This document shows positions 7,548-15,763 of a DNA stretch of 64,000 nucleotides, piece by piece. A program made the position numbers and the translations under genes. Position 1 is the stretch's first letter; every line of letters starts with the position of its first letter. The notes beneath the pieces are model-generated. The model was not told the DNA's origin. It did not search any database and saw only the letters and a list, made by a program, of their open reading frames with translations. The DNA comes from JAOPZW01 sp963707695. GTDB taxonomy: Bacteria; Actinomycetota; Thermoleophilia; Solirubrobacterales; Solirubrobacteraceae. The stretch covers positions 558,001 to 622,000 of the forward strand of contig CAVPQY010000006.1 of NCBI GenBank assembly GCA_963707695.1, in the 5' to 3' direction.

Positions 7548-9647
7548 GCGGCCGTTCGCGCCCGGGCTGCCAGCAGCTCGTCCAGGAGGGCGTCCCAGCG
7601 CGCCCCGACGACCGCCGGGTCGAAGTCGCGCGCGCGCCGCAGGCCGGCGTCGGCCAGGCGCCGCCGCTCGTCCTCGTCGCCCATGACCCGCTCGAGGGCC
7701 GCCGCCAGGGCGGCGACGTCCTCCGCCGGGACGAGGACGCCGTCGACGCCGTCCGTGATGAGCTCGCCCGGGCCCTGCGGGCAGTCGAAGCTCACGACGG
7801 CCAGGCCCTTGCTCATGGCCTCCAGGAGGACCATCCCGAAGCCCTCGAAGCGCGAGCTGAGCGCGAAGACCGAGGCGCGGGCCAGGGCGCGGCCGAGGTG
7901 CTGGGTCGCGCCCGCGAAGCGCACCGTGTCCTCGAGCCCGAGCTGGTGGGCGCGCCAGCGCAGGCGGTCGCCCTCGACCCCCGCGCCGTGGAGGCGCAGG
8001 GTCCACCCGGGGCGGCGCGGCACGACGCGCGCCCAGGCCTCGAGCAGCAGGTCGAAGCCCTTCTGGTGGGTCAGGCGCCCCGCCGCGGCGACGACGGGCG
8101 CCTCGAGGTCGGCCTGCGGCCCGTCGAGGGGCGGGACCGCGTTCGGGATGCGCACGACGCGCGTGGCCGCGCCCGCCAGCAGCCGGCCGTAGTCGCGCTC
8201 GTCGGCCTCCGTCAGCACGGTCAGCGCGTCCAGGCGCGGGTAGGCGCGGCGCACGGCCCGGCGCAGCCCCGGCAGGTGGGAGGCGACGTGCATGTGCTCC
8301 TGGCCGACCGTCAGCACGCCCTCGGGCGCGAGGTGCGCGACGATGAGGTTCAGCGCCGGGCGGGTGGCGACGAGGACGTCGGCGCGCGTGCCGCGCAGCG
8401 CCCGGGCCAGCTGCACGTCGCTCCAGAGCGAGTGGCCGCGGTACCCGAAGTCGCCCTCGTGGAAGAGCACGCTCGGGACGCGGCGCAGCAGCGCGCCCGG
8501 CCCGGCCGGGGTGCCGGCCCGGCCTGAGGTCCTCGACGGCCCTGACCGTCACGCCCGCCGGGAGCGGGAAGAAGGGCTCGTCGCGACGCCGCTGCATCGT
8601 GAGGAGCTCGACGTCGCAGCGCTCGGCGAGGTGGGCCGCCGTGGCGAGCGTCGTGCGGATCGTGCCGCCCATCCCGTAGACGTGCTGGATGAGGAAGGTC
8701 ACCCGCGGCCGGGCGCCGGGCGGCGACGGCGCGCGAAGGGGGGAACGCCGGCCGAGCGCGGCGAAGGCCGCGGCGCGGAGGCCCCGCAGGACGAGGACGA
8801 CGGGGCGCAGGGCCAGGCGCCGGAGCAGCGGGCCCTCGTCGCGCGAGACCCGCGGCCCGGGGTCGACGACCTCGCCCTCGCGCGCGCAGCGGACGCTGAA
8901 GTTGCCGTCGCGCGTGACGTAGGGGTGCACCGCGCGCTCCTCGCGCCCGCGGCGCAGCCGCCGCTCCGGGAAGAGCCGGCGGGGGTCGAGCTGGCAGCCC
9001 AGGCGCGCCTCGCCGCGCAGGCCCTCGACCGCGACGAACGCGTCCCAGACCTCCTCGTGGCCGAGCGTCCCGCGCACGAGGCGGCGCGCGTCGACCTCCG
9101 CGCGGAAGCGCTCGCCGTCGCGCTGCGCCGAGACGCTGACGTCCTCCTCGACCAGCCGGGAGCGCAGCGCCAGCGTGGCCGCCCCGGGGTCGACGAGGCG
9201 CCCCTCGACGACGAGGGTCCCGTCGGCGCCCAGCGTGACGTGCTCGACCTGCGGCAGCGCGCGCACGGAGACGACGAGGCCGGGGGCGCCGTCCCGGCGG
9301 GCGGCGGCGCGCACGCGGCAGGCCACCGCGTCGTCGCGGACGAGCATGGACCCCCGTGACGCGGCGTCGAGGCTCACGGCGGGCGGCGTGCGCTCGCCGT
9401 CGGCCTCGACGACGCCGTCCCACACCCCGCGCCAGGAGCTCAGCGGCCACGGCCGGGTGAGGTCGAGGACCGCGAGCCGCTCCCCCTCGGGCGCGAGCTC
9501 GACGCGCCGCTCCTCGCCGGAGTCGCGCTCGCGGAGGACCAGCGCGGCGCCGGCGGCGCCCGCCGCGTCCCCGGACAGGCGCAGGCGGGCGCGGCCCGTG
9601 CGGCGCACGCGCGCGATCGTCGGTCGGCCGGGTGTCGTCCCCGCCAT
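7544..9647 (-). pseudogene. GT4 glycosyltransferase with N-terminal beta-rich domain, one frameshift
   Basis: Two reading frames together encode one protein of about 700 residues. The first frame (9647 to about 8520) has a beta-rich domain of about 300 residues ending with VHPYVTRDGNFSV, then the start of a GT-B fold (VTFLIQHVYGMGGTIRTT). The second frame (about 8520 to 7544) carries the donor half: AAGRLTHQKGFDLLLEAW and the E-x7-E region SSRFEGFGMVLLEA. The switch falls in the run at 8500-8523; removing one base makes 7544-9647 an exact multiple of three. All family motifs are kept, so an insertion error is likelier than decay. ATG at 9647 has a GAAGGA ribosome site. First gene of the envelope-polymer operon. 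Confidence 0.82.
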
Positions 9648-9699
9648 CTGGGCGTCCTTCGCGGTCAGGTCCCTCGTCACCTCTCTGGGGCAGCGAGGC

Positions 9700-9705
9700 A
9701 GCGTA
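9700..9705 (-). promoter_or_regulatory. Candidate -10 (TACGCT) of the eight-gene polymer operon
   Basis: TACGCT on the minus strand about 52 bases before the ATG at 9647. It leaves a leader of about 45 bases that ends in the GAAGGA ribosome site. No clear -35 is visible. Confidence 0.4.
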
Positions 9706-9752
9706 GCCGCGCCGCCGCGGGGAGGCGTCCCGGCGGGGCCGGGCGCCGGTCC

Positions 9753-11492
9753 TCAGTGGCAGGCGGCGGTCCCGCGGTCGGTGAAGCTGCCCCGGCCGAG
9801 GGCGGTGAGGAAGCGCCAGTCGTAGCCCGTGGGGTGCAGCGTCATGGCGAGCACGCCGTAGGAGCCGCGGCTGCGGACCTCGCTGTTGGGCCGGATCGCG
9901 CGGAAGCCCTGGAGGTTGCGGCCGCCGGTCCCGACGACGAACTCGCGGATGCCGCGCGCCGGGTCGGCGGCGGCGTCGGCGGTCTGCGGGCCGAAGCGCT
10001 CGTAGGCGTGGGCGTGGCCGTTGAGGACGACGTCCGCGCCCGCGTCGTAGAGCGCCTGCCAGAGCGGCCGCGTGGCGGGCGTCTCGCCCTCCTCGGCGGA
10101 GGCGAAGAGGGGGTGGTGCCAGAAGGCCAGGGTGCACGCCGCGGGATGGGCGGCCAGGTCCGCGCGCAGCCACTGCTCCTGGGGCGAGCCCGCGGCGCAG
10201 CCACCCGGCAGGGACCCGCAGTTCGAGTTGAGCGCCACGACGTGCCAGGTGCCGACGTCGAAGCCGTAGTAGCCGCGGTCGCGACCGCCGGCGACGCCGG
10301 TGGCCTTCCCCACGCCGTCGAAGTAGTCGAAGTAGCCCGCCGCGCCGGGCGTCCCGTACTCGTGGTTGCCCGGCACGGGCCGCGTGAGCCCCTTCAGGCG
10401 CCCCCAGCTCGGTCCGTAGCCCGCGAGGAAGTCGCTGTAGGCCCCGTTCGGGTACTGCGCGTCGCCGAGCATGAGCACGGCCGCGAGGTCGAGCCCGAGC
10501 AGCACGTCGGAGGTCTGCTGCTGGTGGCAGTTGCGGGCGCTCCCGAGCCCGCCGCCGAACTCGCGGTTGGTGGGGTCGCACGCGATGTCGCCGGCGGCGG
10601 CGATGACCGGATCGCCGCCCGTGGGCTGCCAGGCGGGGGCGAGCGCGTCGGTCCGTCCGCGCGTGAGCTGGCGGACCTGACCGCCGCGCGCGCGCAGGAC
10701 GAAGACCTGGCGGCGCCCGTGCGGGCCGGCGGAGTAGGCGATCCGCCGGCCGTCGGGCGACCATGCGGGCGAGGCCGCGCCGACGTGGCGGGTCAGGCGC
10801 CGCTCGTGGCGCCCGTCCGCGTCCATGACGACGAGCTCGGCGCGGGCGGCCGGACCGCGCACGAAGGCCAGGCGCCGCCCGTCCGGCGACCACGCGGGCG
10901 CCTCCTCGTCGGGCTTGGCCCGCGTCAGGCGGCGGGGGACCTGCCCCGGCCCGTCCATGACCCAGAGGTCCTGCCCGCGGTGGCGGCTGGGGCGCACGAA
11001 CGCGATCTGGCCGCGCGCCGACCAGGCCGGCGCGTGGTCGTCGGGGCCGCGGAAGCTCAGCTGGCGCTGGCTCAGGCCGTCGGAGCCGACCGCGAAGAGG
11101 CGCCGGTGCCCGCGCCGGCCCCGCTCGAAGGCGACCTGGTCGCCGGCCGGCGACCAGGACGGGTGCCCCTCCGGCAGCGGGGACAGCGTCATCCGGCGCA
11201 GGACGGCGCCGTCGAGGTACATCGACCAGATCGCGCCGTCGCGGGCGAAGGCCAGGCGCCGCCCGGTCGCCGAGAAGGTCGGGTCGCTGACGTGCCCGCC
11301 CGGGATCAGCCGCTGCAGGCCGCGGCCGCTCGCGCGGCGGGCGAGGAAGACCCCGCGGGCGCTGGCCGTCGACTGGTAGGCGATGACGCCGTTGCGCCCC
11401 GGGAAGGCGGCCTCGGCGGCGGGCGCGGCGGCCAGGGCCGCGAGGACGGCCGCCGCGGCGAGCAGGAGGGCGAGGAGGGGGCGGGTGGGCAC
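9753..11492 (-). CDS. Secreted TolB-like beta-propeller fused to metallophosphoesterase
   Basis: 579 residues. A Sec signal peptide (LLALLLAAAAVLAALAAAPAAEA) is followed by five to six TolB/PD40 propeller blades, each with an AWSPDGRRLAF-type segment, up to about residue 300. The C-terminal half is a calcineurin-like phosphoesterase with the metal motifs GDIACD, LGDAQYPNG, GNHEYG, WHHPLF and GHAHAYE all present. It should hydrolyse an extracytoplasmic phosphoester; the propeller probably binds a partner or polymer. The start is the GTG at 11492; a GGAGG lies 15 bases upstream, rather far, so the start is not certain. It has its own minus-strand unit, divergent from a methyltransferase gene. 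Confidence 0.87.
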   Translation of the reverse strand: MPTRPLLALLLAAAAVLAALAAAPAAEAAFPGRNGVIAYQSTASARGVFLARRASGRGLQRLIPGGHVSDPTFSATGRRLAFARDGAIWSMYLDGAVLRRMTLSPLPEGHPSWSPAGDQVAFERGRRGHRRLFAVGSDGLSQRQLSFRGPDDHAPAWSARGQIAFVRPSRHRGQDLWVMDGPGQVPRRLTRAKPDEEAPAWSPDGRRLAFVRGPAARAELVVMDADGRHERRLTRHVGAASPAWSPDGRRIAYSAGPHGRRQVFVLRARGGQVRQLTRGRTDALAPAWQPTGGDPVIAAAGDIACDPTNREFGGGLGSARNCHQQQTSDVLLGLDLAAVLMLGDAQYPNGAYSDFLAGYGPSWGRLKGLTRPVPGNHEYGTPGAAGYFDYFDGVGKATGVAGGRDRGYYGFDVGTWHVVALNSNCGSLPGGCAAGSPQEQWLRADLAAHPAACTLAFWHHPLFASAEEGETPATRPLWQALYDAGADVVLNGHAHAYERFGPQTADAAADPARGIREFVVGTGGRNLQGFRAIRPNSEVRSRGSYGVLAMTLHPTGYDWRFLTALGRGSFTDRGTAACH

Positions 11493-11504
11493 TGCCGTAC
11501 GGCA
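11493..11504. promoter_or_regulatory. 12-bp perfect palindrome abutting a start codon
   Basis: TGCCGTACGGCA is a perfect dyad whose last base touches the GTG start of the phosphoesterase gene. It could be an operator or a start-masking hairpin. The role is unknown. Confidence 0.4.
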
Positions 11505-11558
11505 ACACCTCCCGGCCGCCGCGGTTGCGCGCGAAGGGCGGATCTGGCGCGGGTCGTC

Positions 11559-11564
11559 TAAGGT
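11559..11564 (+). promoter_or_regulatory. Candidate -10 (TAAGGT) of the methyltransferase gene
   Basis: TAAGGT lies 18 bases before the GTG at 11583. A GAGGCGAG purine-rich ribosome site fits between them, so this would be a short-leader, not leaderless, transcript. Confidence 0.4.
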
Positions 11565-11582
11565 CCGCGACCGAGGCGAGAC

Positions 11583-12371
11583 GTGCACTACCTCCGGTTC
11601 CTCAAGGGCATCCACCGCGCCCTCCAGCCGCCGACGTACCTCGAGATCGGCATCCGCAACGGCGGGAGCCTGGCGCTCTCGCGGGCGCGCAGCGTGGGCA
11701 TCGACCCCGCCTACAACGTGCGCGCCGAGCTGGCGTGCCCGGTCGAGCTGCACCGGACGACCAGCGACGAGTTCTTCGAGCGCCCCGAGCCGCTCGGGCA
11801 CTTCGGCGGCGAGCCCGCCGCGCTGTCGTTCATCGACGGCATGCACCTCTTCGAGTACGTCCTGCGCGACTTCGTGAACGTGGAGCGGCACTCGGCGTGG
11901 TGGAGCGTGACGGTCTTCGACGACATCCTGCCGCGGACGACCGACGAGGCGAACCGCGACCGCAGCACGCAGTCGTGGACCGGCGACGTCTTCAAGATCA
12001 TCCCGGTGCTCGAGCGCGAGCGGCCGGACCTGCTGTGCCTGCGCGTCGGGACCGATCCGACCGGTCTCCTGCTCGTGCTCGGCGCCGACCCGGCCGACGA
12101 GCACCTGGCCGCCCGCGTCGCCGCGCTCACCGAGGAGTGGGTCGTCCCCGACCCGCAGGACGTGCCCGACGACCTGCTCCAGCGCGACGGCGTCCTGGAC
12201 CCGCAGGCCGTCCTGGAGGCGCCGTTCTGGGGCCTCCTGCGCTCGGCGCGCGAGGAGCGCACGCACAAGGACCAGGGGCTCCCGGCCCTGCGGCGGTCCA
12301 TCCGGCGCTCCTTCCCCGAGCTGCGCCGCGGGCCGCTCCAGCAGGCCGCCGGCCTGCTGCACCGCGGTTGA
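11583..12371 (+). CDS. Class I SAM-dependent methyltransferase-like protein (Methyltransf_24 type)
   Basis: 262 residues. The N-terminal motif YLEIGIRNGGSLAL corresponds to the SAM-binding loop, SVGIDPAY to motif II with its acidic residue, and FIDGMHLFEYVLRDF to the His-Asp region typical of methyltransferases that decorate glycans or sugars. A WWSVTVFDDILP segment completes the fold. GTG start with GAGGCGAG upstream. It lies alone on the plus strand between the divergent phosphoesterase and the convergent TarS-like GT2 (four bases between stops). The substrate is unknown; context suggests a cell-surface polysaccharide. Confidence 0.75.
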   Translation: MHYLRFLKGIHRALQPPTYLEIGIRNGGSLALSRARSVGIDPAYNVRAELACPVELHRTTSDEFFERPEPLGHFGGEPAALSFIDGMHLFEYVLRDFVNVERHSAWWSVTVFDDILPRTTDEANRDRSTQSWTGDVFKIIPVLERERPDLLCLRVGTDPTGLLLVLGADPADEHLAARVAALTEEWVVPDPQDVPDDLLQRDGVLDPQAVLEAPFWGLLRSAREERTHKDQGLPALRRSIRRSFPELRRGPLQQAAGLLHRG

Positions 12372-12375
12372 GCCG

Positions 12376-14364
12376 CTAGCGCCGCAGGGCACGGACCACC
12401 GCCCGGAGCGGCCGGACGCGGGCCAGCGCCCGACGCAGCGGCGAGGCCGCGGGCGCCTCGGCGGCCGCGGGCCGGGCCTTCGCCGGGCGCCGCACCGTGG
12501 GCTCGCCGTCGGCGCCCACGTCGAGCACGAGGCCGAGGCCCCGCTCCGGCCCGTCGGCCACGGCGGCCGCCAGCCGCCACGGGCCCGGGCCGACCGCCCG
12601 TGGCACGTGCGCCACGAGCGCGGCCCCGCCGGCGTCGTGCGCGAGCTCGGCGGGCAGCTCGACGGGGTCGGCGTCGGGCGCGGTGCGCAGCGCCAGGCGC
12701 GCGGGCTGCGACCCCTCGGCCGCGGTGACGTGGACCGGCACGGGGATGCGGAGGACGACGTCGTCGTCCCCGTCGCGGGTGGCCCGCGCGTCCGCGGCGG
12801 CGGGGCGCGCGGCGACCGTCAGCGCGCGCGTGCCGGCGTCGAGGTCGAGGCTGAGCTTCCCGTTCGTGGTCGCGTAGGGCACCAGGAGCCGGGTGCCCCG
12901 GGCGCCGTCCAGGAGCGCCGGCGCCGGCACCGGGACGTCGCCCACGGGGATCCGCCGCGCCATCCCCTGGCCGGCGACGTGCAGCTCCGCCCAGAGGTCC
13001 CAGACGCCGGCGGTGAGGGGCCCGACCTCGGCCACGATCGTGGCCACGTCGAGCTCCGCCCTGGCGGTGACCGCCAGCGTCGCGCGGCCCGTGGCCGGGT
13101 CCTCGTCGATGGTGACGTCCGACCGGGCCGGGACGAGGTACTCCTCGCCGGTCTCGCGCTCCCGCACGAAGGCGGTCAGCCGCGCGCGGGGCAGCTCGTC
13201 CTCGACGTCGCGGTCCTCGGGCGTCACGCCCTCCCCGCCGGGAAGGGCGTCCGGCAGGACGAGGCGCAGCCGGCCGTCCTCCCGCCGGTAGGGCACCGGC
13301 TCGCCGTCCGCCGTGACGGCCGCGGCGGCGAGCTCGAGGCGCAGGACGCCGTCCGCCCAGGACGCGGCGGTCAGCCGCAGGGCGGGGTCACGGGCGCCCT
13401 CGGCGCGCGCGAGCGCCTCCAGCCCGTCCAGGCGCCCGTCGACGAGCAGTCGCGCCCGGACGCGCAGGGTGGCCCCGAGCTTGGCGGTGACCGCCGGCCC
13501 GAAGCGGTCGCGGGCGAGCGACCGCGTCGCGGTGAAGAGCTCGTCCCACTGCTCCCGCGGGCGCTTGAGCAGGCGCGTCGTGCCGAGCCGCACGAGGACC
13601 TTCGAGCGGTACCAGTGGGCCAGCATCCGGTCGCGGAACTCGCCGGGCTCGGTGCGCGCCTCGACGAGGTCGAGCACCTCCCGCACGTCGTCGAAGTAGG
13701 CGGCGGTCAGCGGCTGCACGGAGGCGTTGCTGCCGTCCGTGTGCGCGATCCAGTGGTAGATCGGGTGGTCGGCCAGGATCGTGATCGAGCGGGCCGCGAA
13801 GTAGGCGGGCACGACGAGCACGTGGTCCTCCAGGCGCCGGCGGCCCTCGGGGAAGCGCAGCCCGTGCTCGCGCAGGAAGGCCCGCCGGAACAGCTTGTGC
13901 GGCGAGAGCAGCGAGAGGAGCGGGTCCTGGAGCAGGCGCGCGTGCGAGCGGTTGCGCCGGAAGAGCTCGCGCGAGACCGACCGCCGGTGGCCGATGACCT
14001 TGCCCAGCACGATGTCCGCGTCGTCGCGCACCGCCGCGGCGTGCAGCCGCTCGAGCGCCTCGTCGTCGAGCCAGTCGTCGTTGTCGACGTAGAGGACGTA
14101 GTCGCCGCGCGCCGCGTCGGTGCCGACGTTGCGCGGGCGCCCCGGCCAGCCCGAGTTCGGGATGCGGATCGTCGTGACGTTCGGGTGCTCGGCGGCGAGC
14201 GCCTCGAGCCGCTCCCCGGTGCCGTCGGTGGAGCCGTCGTCGACGAAGATCGCCTCGTACTCGTCGGCGGGCAGCGACTGCCGCAGGAGCGAGGCGATGC
14301 ACACGTCGATCGCCGGGCCCGGGTTGTAGACCGGGACCACCACGCTGACCTTCGGGGGCGCCAC
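12376..14364 (-). CDS. Family 2 glycosyltransferase with C-terminal beta domains (TarS-like)
   Basis: 662 residues. The GT-A domain covers about residues 1-330 with VDDGSTDGT (41-49), NSGWPGRPRNVG (70-81), the metal-binding DNDD (94-97) and a SPHKLFRRAFL...LED segment (154-180). The order and spacing of these match the teichoic-acid glycosyltransferase TarS as I remember it. Residues 340-610 are beta-rich repeats, one ending in VPYATTNGKLSLD, similar to the N-terminal domain of the GT4 at 7.5-9.6 kb. A basic tail closes the protein. GTG start, probably leaderless from TACGCT seven bases upstream. Likely adds sugars to a polyol-phosphate or related polymer in the cytoplasm; the acceptor is inferred. 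Confidence 0.85.
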   Translation of the reverse strand: MAPPKVSVVVPVYNPGPAIDVCIASLLRQSLPADEYEAIFVDDGSTDGTGERLEALAAEHPNVTTIRIPNSGWPGRPRNVGTDAARGDYVLYVDNDDWLDDEALERLHAAAVRDDADIVLGKVIGHRRSVSRELFRRNRSHARLLQDPLLSLLSPHKLFRRAFLREHGLRFPEGRRRLEDHVLVVPAYFAARSITILADHPIYHWIAHTDGSNASVQPLTAAYFDDVREVLDLVEARTEPGEFRDRMLAHWYRSKVLVRLGTTRLLKRPREQWDELFTATRSLARDRFGPAVTAKLGATLRVRARLLVDGRLDGLEALARAEGARDPALRLTAASWADGVLRLELAAAAVTADGEPVPYRREDGRLRLVLPDALPGGEGVTPEDRDVEDELPRARLTAFVRERETGEEYLVPARSDVTIDEDPATGRATLAVTARAELDVATIVAEVGPLTAGVWDLWAELHVAGQGMARRIPVGDVPVPAPALLDGARGTRLLVPYATTNGKLSLDLDAGTRALTVAARPAAADARATRDGDDDVVLRIPVPVHVTAAEGSQPARLALRTAPDADPVELPAELAHDAGGAALVAHVPRAVGPGPWRLAAAVADGPERGLGLVLDVGADGEPTVRRPAKARPAAAEAPAASPLRRALARVRPLRAVVRALRR

Positions 14365-14371
14365 GGGCGGC

Positions 14372-14377
14372 AGCGTA
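14372..14377 (-). promoter_or_regulatory. -10 (TACGCT) for leaderless GT2 transcript
   Basis: TACGCT, seven bases before the GTG at 14364. It faces away from the TACCCT of the next gene; the two start codons are 56 bases apart. Confidence 0.6.
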
Positions 14378-14407
14378 GGGGACGGCGAACCGGACCGGCC
14401 GCTGGGC

Positions 14408-14413
14408 TACCCT
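14408..14413 (+). promoter_or_regulatory. -10 (TACCCT) for leaderless PQQ-propeller transcript
   Basis: TACCCT, seven bases before the ATG at 14421, with no ribosome-binding site between. Divergent from the GT2 promoter. Confidence 0.6.
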
Positions 14414-14420
14414 CCGGCGC

Positions 14421-15743
14421 ATGTCGCCGCAGGCGCCGCACCCGCGCAGGAGGCGGCGGATCCTCCTCGGCGTCGGGGTCGTGGCCCTCCTGGTCGTCGC
14501 GGGCGCGGTCTTCGCCGCCACCCGGCGGCAGGGCAACATCTCGCACCCCGACGTCGAGTTCCGCTCCGAGCCCACGCCCACGACCCCGGCCCAGCCTCCG
14601 CCGGCGAAGGCCAAGGCGGATCCGTACGCGTCGTTCGTCTGGCCCATGTACGGCTACACCGCCGACCGCCGCCGCTCGCTCCCCGCACCGTCGTCGCTGA
14701 AGCCGCCGTTCCGCCGGCGCTGGACCGTCAACGCCCGCAAGCTGCTCGAGTTCCCGCCGGTCCTGGGCGGCAAGGCGCTCTACGTCCTCAACGACGACGC
14801 GGTCATGGTGGCCGTCGCCAAGAACCACGGGCGCGTGCTGTGGCGGCGGCGGTTCGGGTCGCTGGCGGCGGCCTCGCCGGCCTACGGCGGCGGCGTCCTC
14901 TACGCCGTCATCCTCGAGCGCGCGACGGGGGTGCGGGCGGGCCGCGTCGTGGCCATCCGCGCGAAGGACGGCCGGACGATCTGGTCCCACGCGCTGCCGA
15001 GCCGGGCCGAGTCCTCGCCGCTGCTCGTCGGCGGCCGGCTGTACTTCGGCACCGAGAACGGGACCGTCTACGCGCTGCGCGCGTCGAACGGCTCGACGGT
15101 GTGGCGGGCCAAGGCGTCCGGGGCGGTCAAGGGCGGGCTCGCGCTCAGCGGCGGGAAGCTCTTCTTCGGCGACTACGGCGGCCGCGTCTACGCCCTGCGC
15201 CGCACCGACGGCAGGCAGCTCTGGTCGGTCGGCACGAGCGGGACCCGCTTCGGCCTCGGCTCGGGGCGCTTCTACGCGACGGCGTCGGTCGCCTTCGGCC
15301 GCGTGTACCTCGGCAACACCGACGGCAACGTCTACTCGTTCGCGCAGGACAGCGGCAAGCTCGCGTGGCGGACCCGGACGGGCGGCTACGTCTACTCCTC
15401 GGCGGCGGTCGCCCAGGTCCCGCGCCTCGGCCCCACCGTGTTCGTCGGCTCCTACGACGGGACGTTCTACGCGCTCGACGCGAGGTCCGGGAAGGTGCGG
15501 TGGAGCAAGCAGGAGGGCGGCGCGATCTCGGGCGGCTCGACCCTGGTCGGCGACATCGTCTACAGCGCGAACATCCGCTCGAAGCGGACGACGGGCTACT
15601 CGGCGCGGACCGGTCGCGTCGTCTTCACCTTCCCCGACGGGTCCTACAACCCCGTCGTCTCCGACGGGCAGACGATCTTCCTCGACGGCTACAAGCGCAT
15701 CTACGCCCTGCGGCCGCGGGCGGCGGGGAAGGCCGCGCGCTGA
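14421..15743 (+). CDS. Membrane-anchored PQQ-like beta-propeller protein (BamB-like)
   Basis: 440 residues. A basic N-terminus (HPRRRRRILLG) and one hydrophobic segment (residues 12-33) anchor the protein; a Pro/Lys-rich linker follows, then a propeller from about residue 75. Repeated blades contain the PQQ-like pattern: VYALRASNGSTVWRAKA, VYALRRTDGRQLWSVG, VYSFAQDSGKLAWRTR, FYALDARSGKVRWSK. Such domains act as scaffolds or sense cell-envelope state; PQQ binding is not implied. It heads a five-gene unit with a GT-C transferase, FlgD-like protein, FkbM methyltransferase and a second GT-C protein, so it may be the outer-face scaffold of that glycosylation module. Confidence 0.85.
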   Translation: MSPQAPHPRRRRRILLGVGVVALLVVAGAVFAATRRQGNISHPDVEFRSEPTPTTPAQPPPAKAKADPYASFVWPMYGYTADRRRSLPAPSSLKPPFRRRWTVNARKLLEFPPVLGGKALYVLNDDAVMVAVAKNHGRVLWRRRFGSLAAASPAYGGGVLYAVILERATGVRAGRVVAIRAKDGRTIWSHALPSRAESSPLLVGGRLYFGTENGTVYALRASNGSTVWRAKASGAVKGGLALSGGKLFFGDYGGRVYALRRTDGRQLWSVGTSGTRFGLGSGRFYATASVAFGRVYLGNTDGNVYSFAQDSGKLAWRTRTGGYVYSSAAVAQVPRLGPTVFVGSYDGTFYALDARSGKVRWSKQEGGAISGGSTLVGDIVYSANIRSKRTTGYSARTGRVVFTFPDGSYNPVVSDGQTIFLDGYKRIYALRPRAAGKAAR

Positions 15744-15763
15744 CCGGGCGCCCCTCCGCCTCG

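Noticed and set aside
5691..9680. A single 1329-codon frame joining the CDP-alcohol protein and the GT4
   Set aside because: The two genes happen to share a frame; the middle part is shadow of the GT4 C-terminal half, and a clean ATGA junction at 7544-7547 marks two genes.
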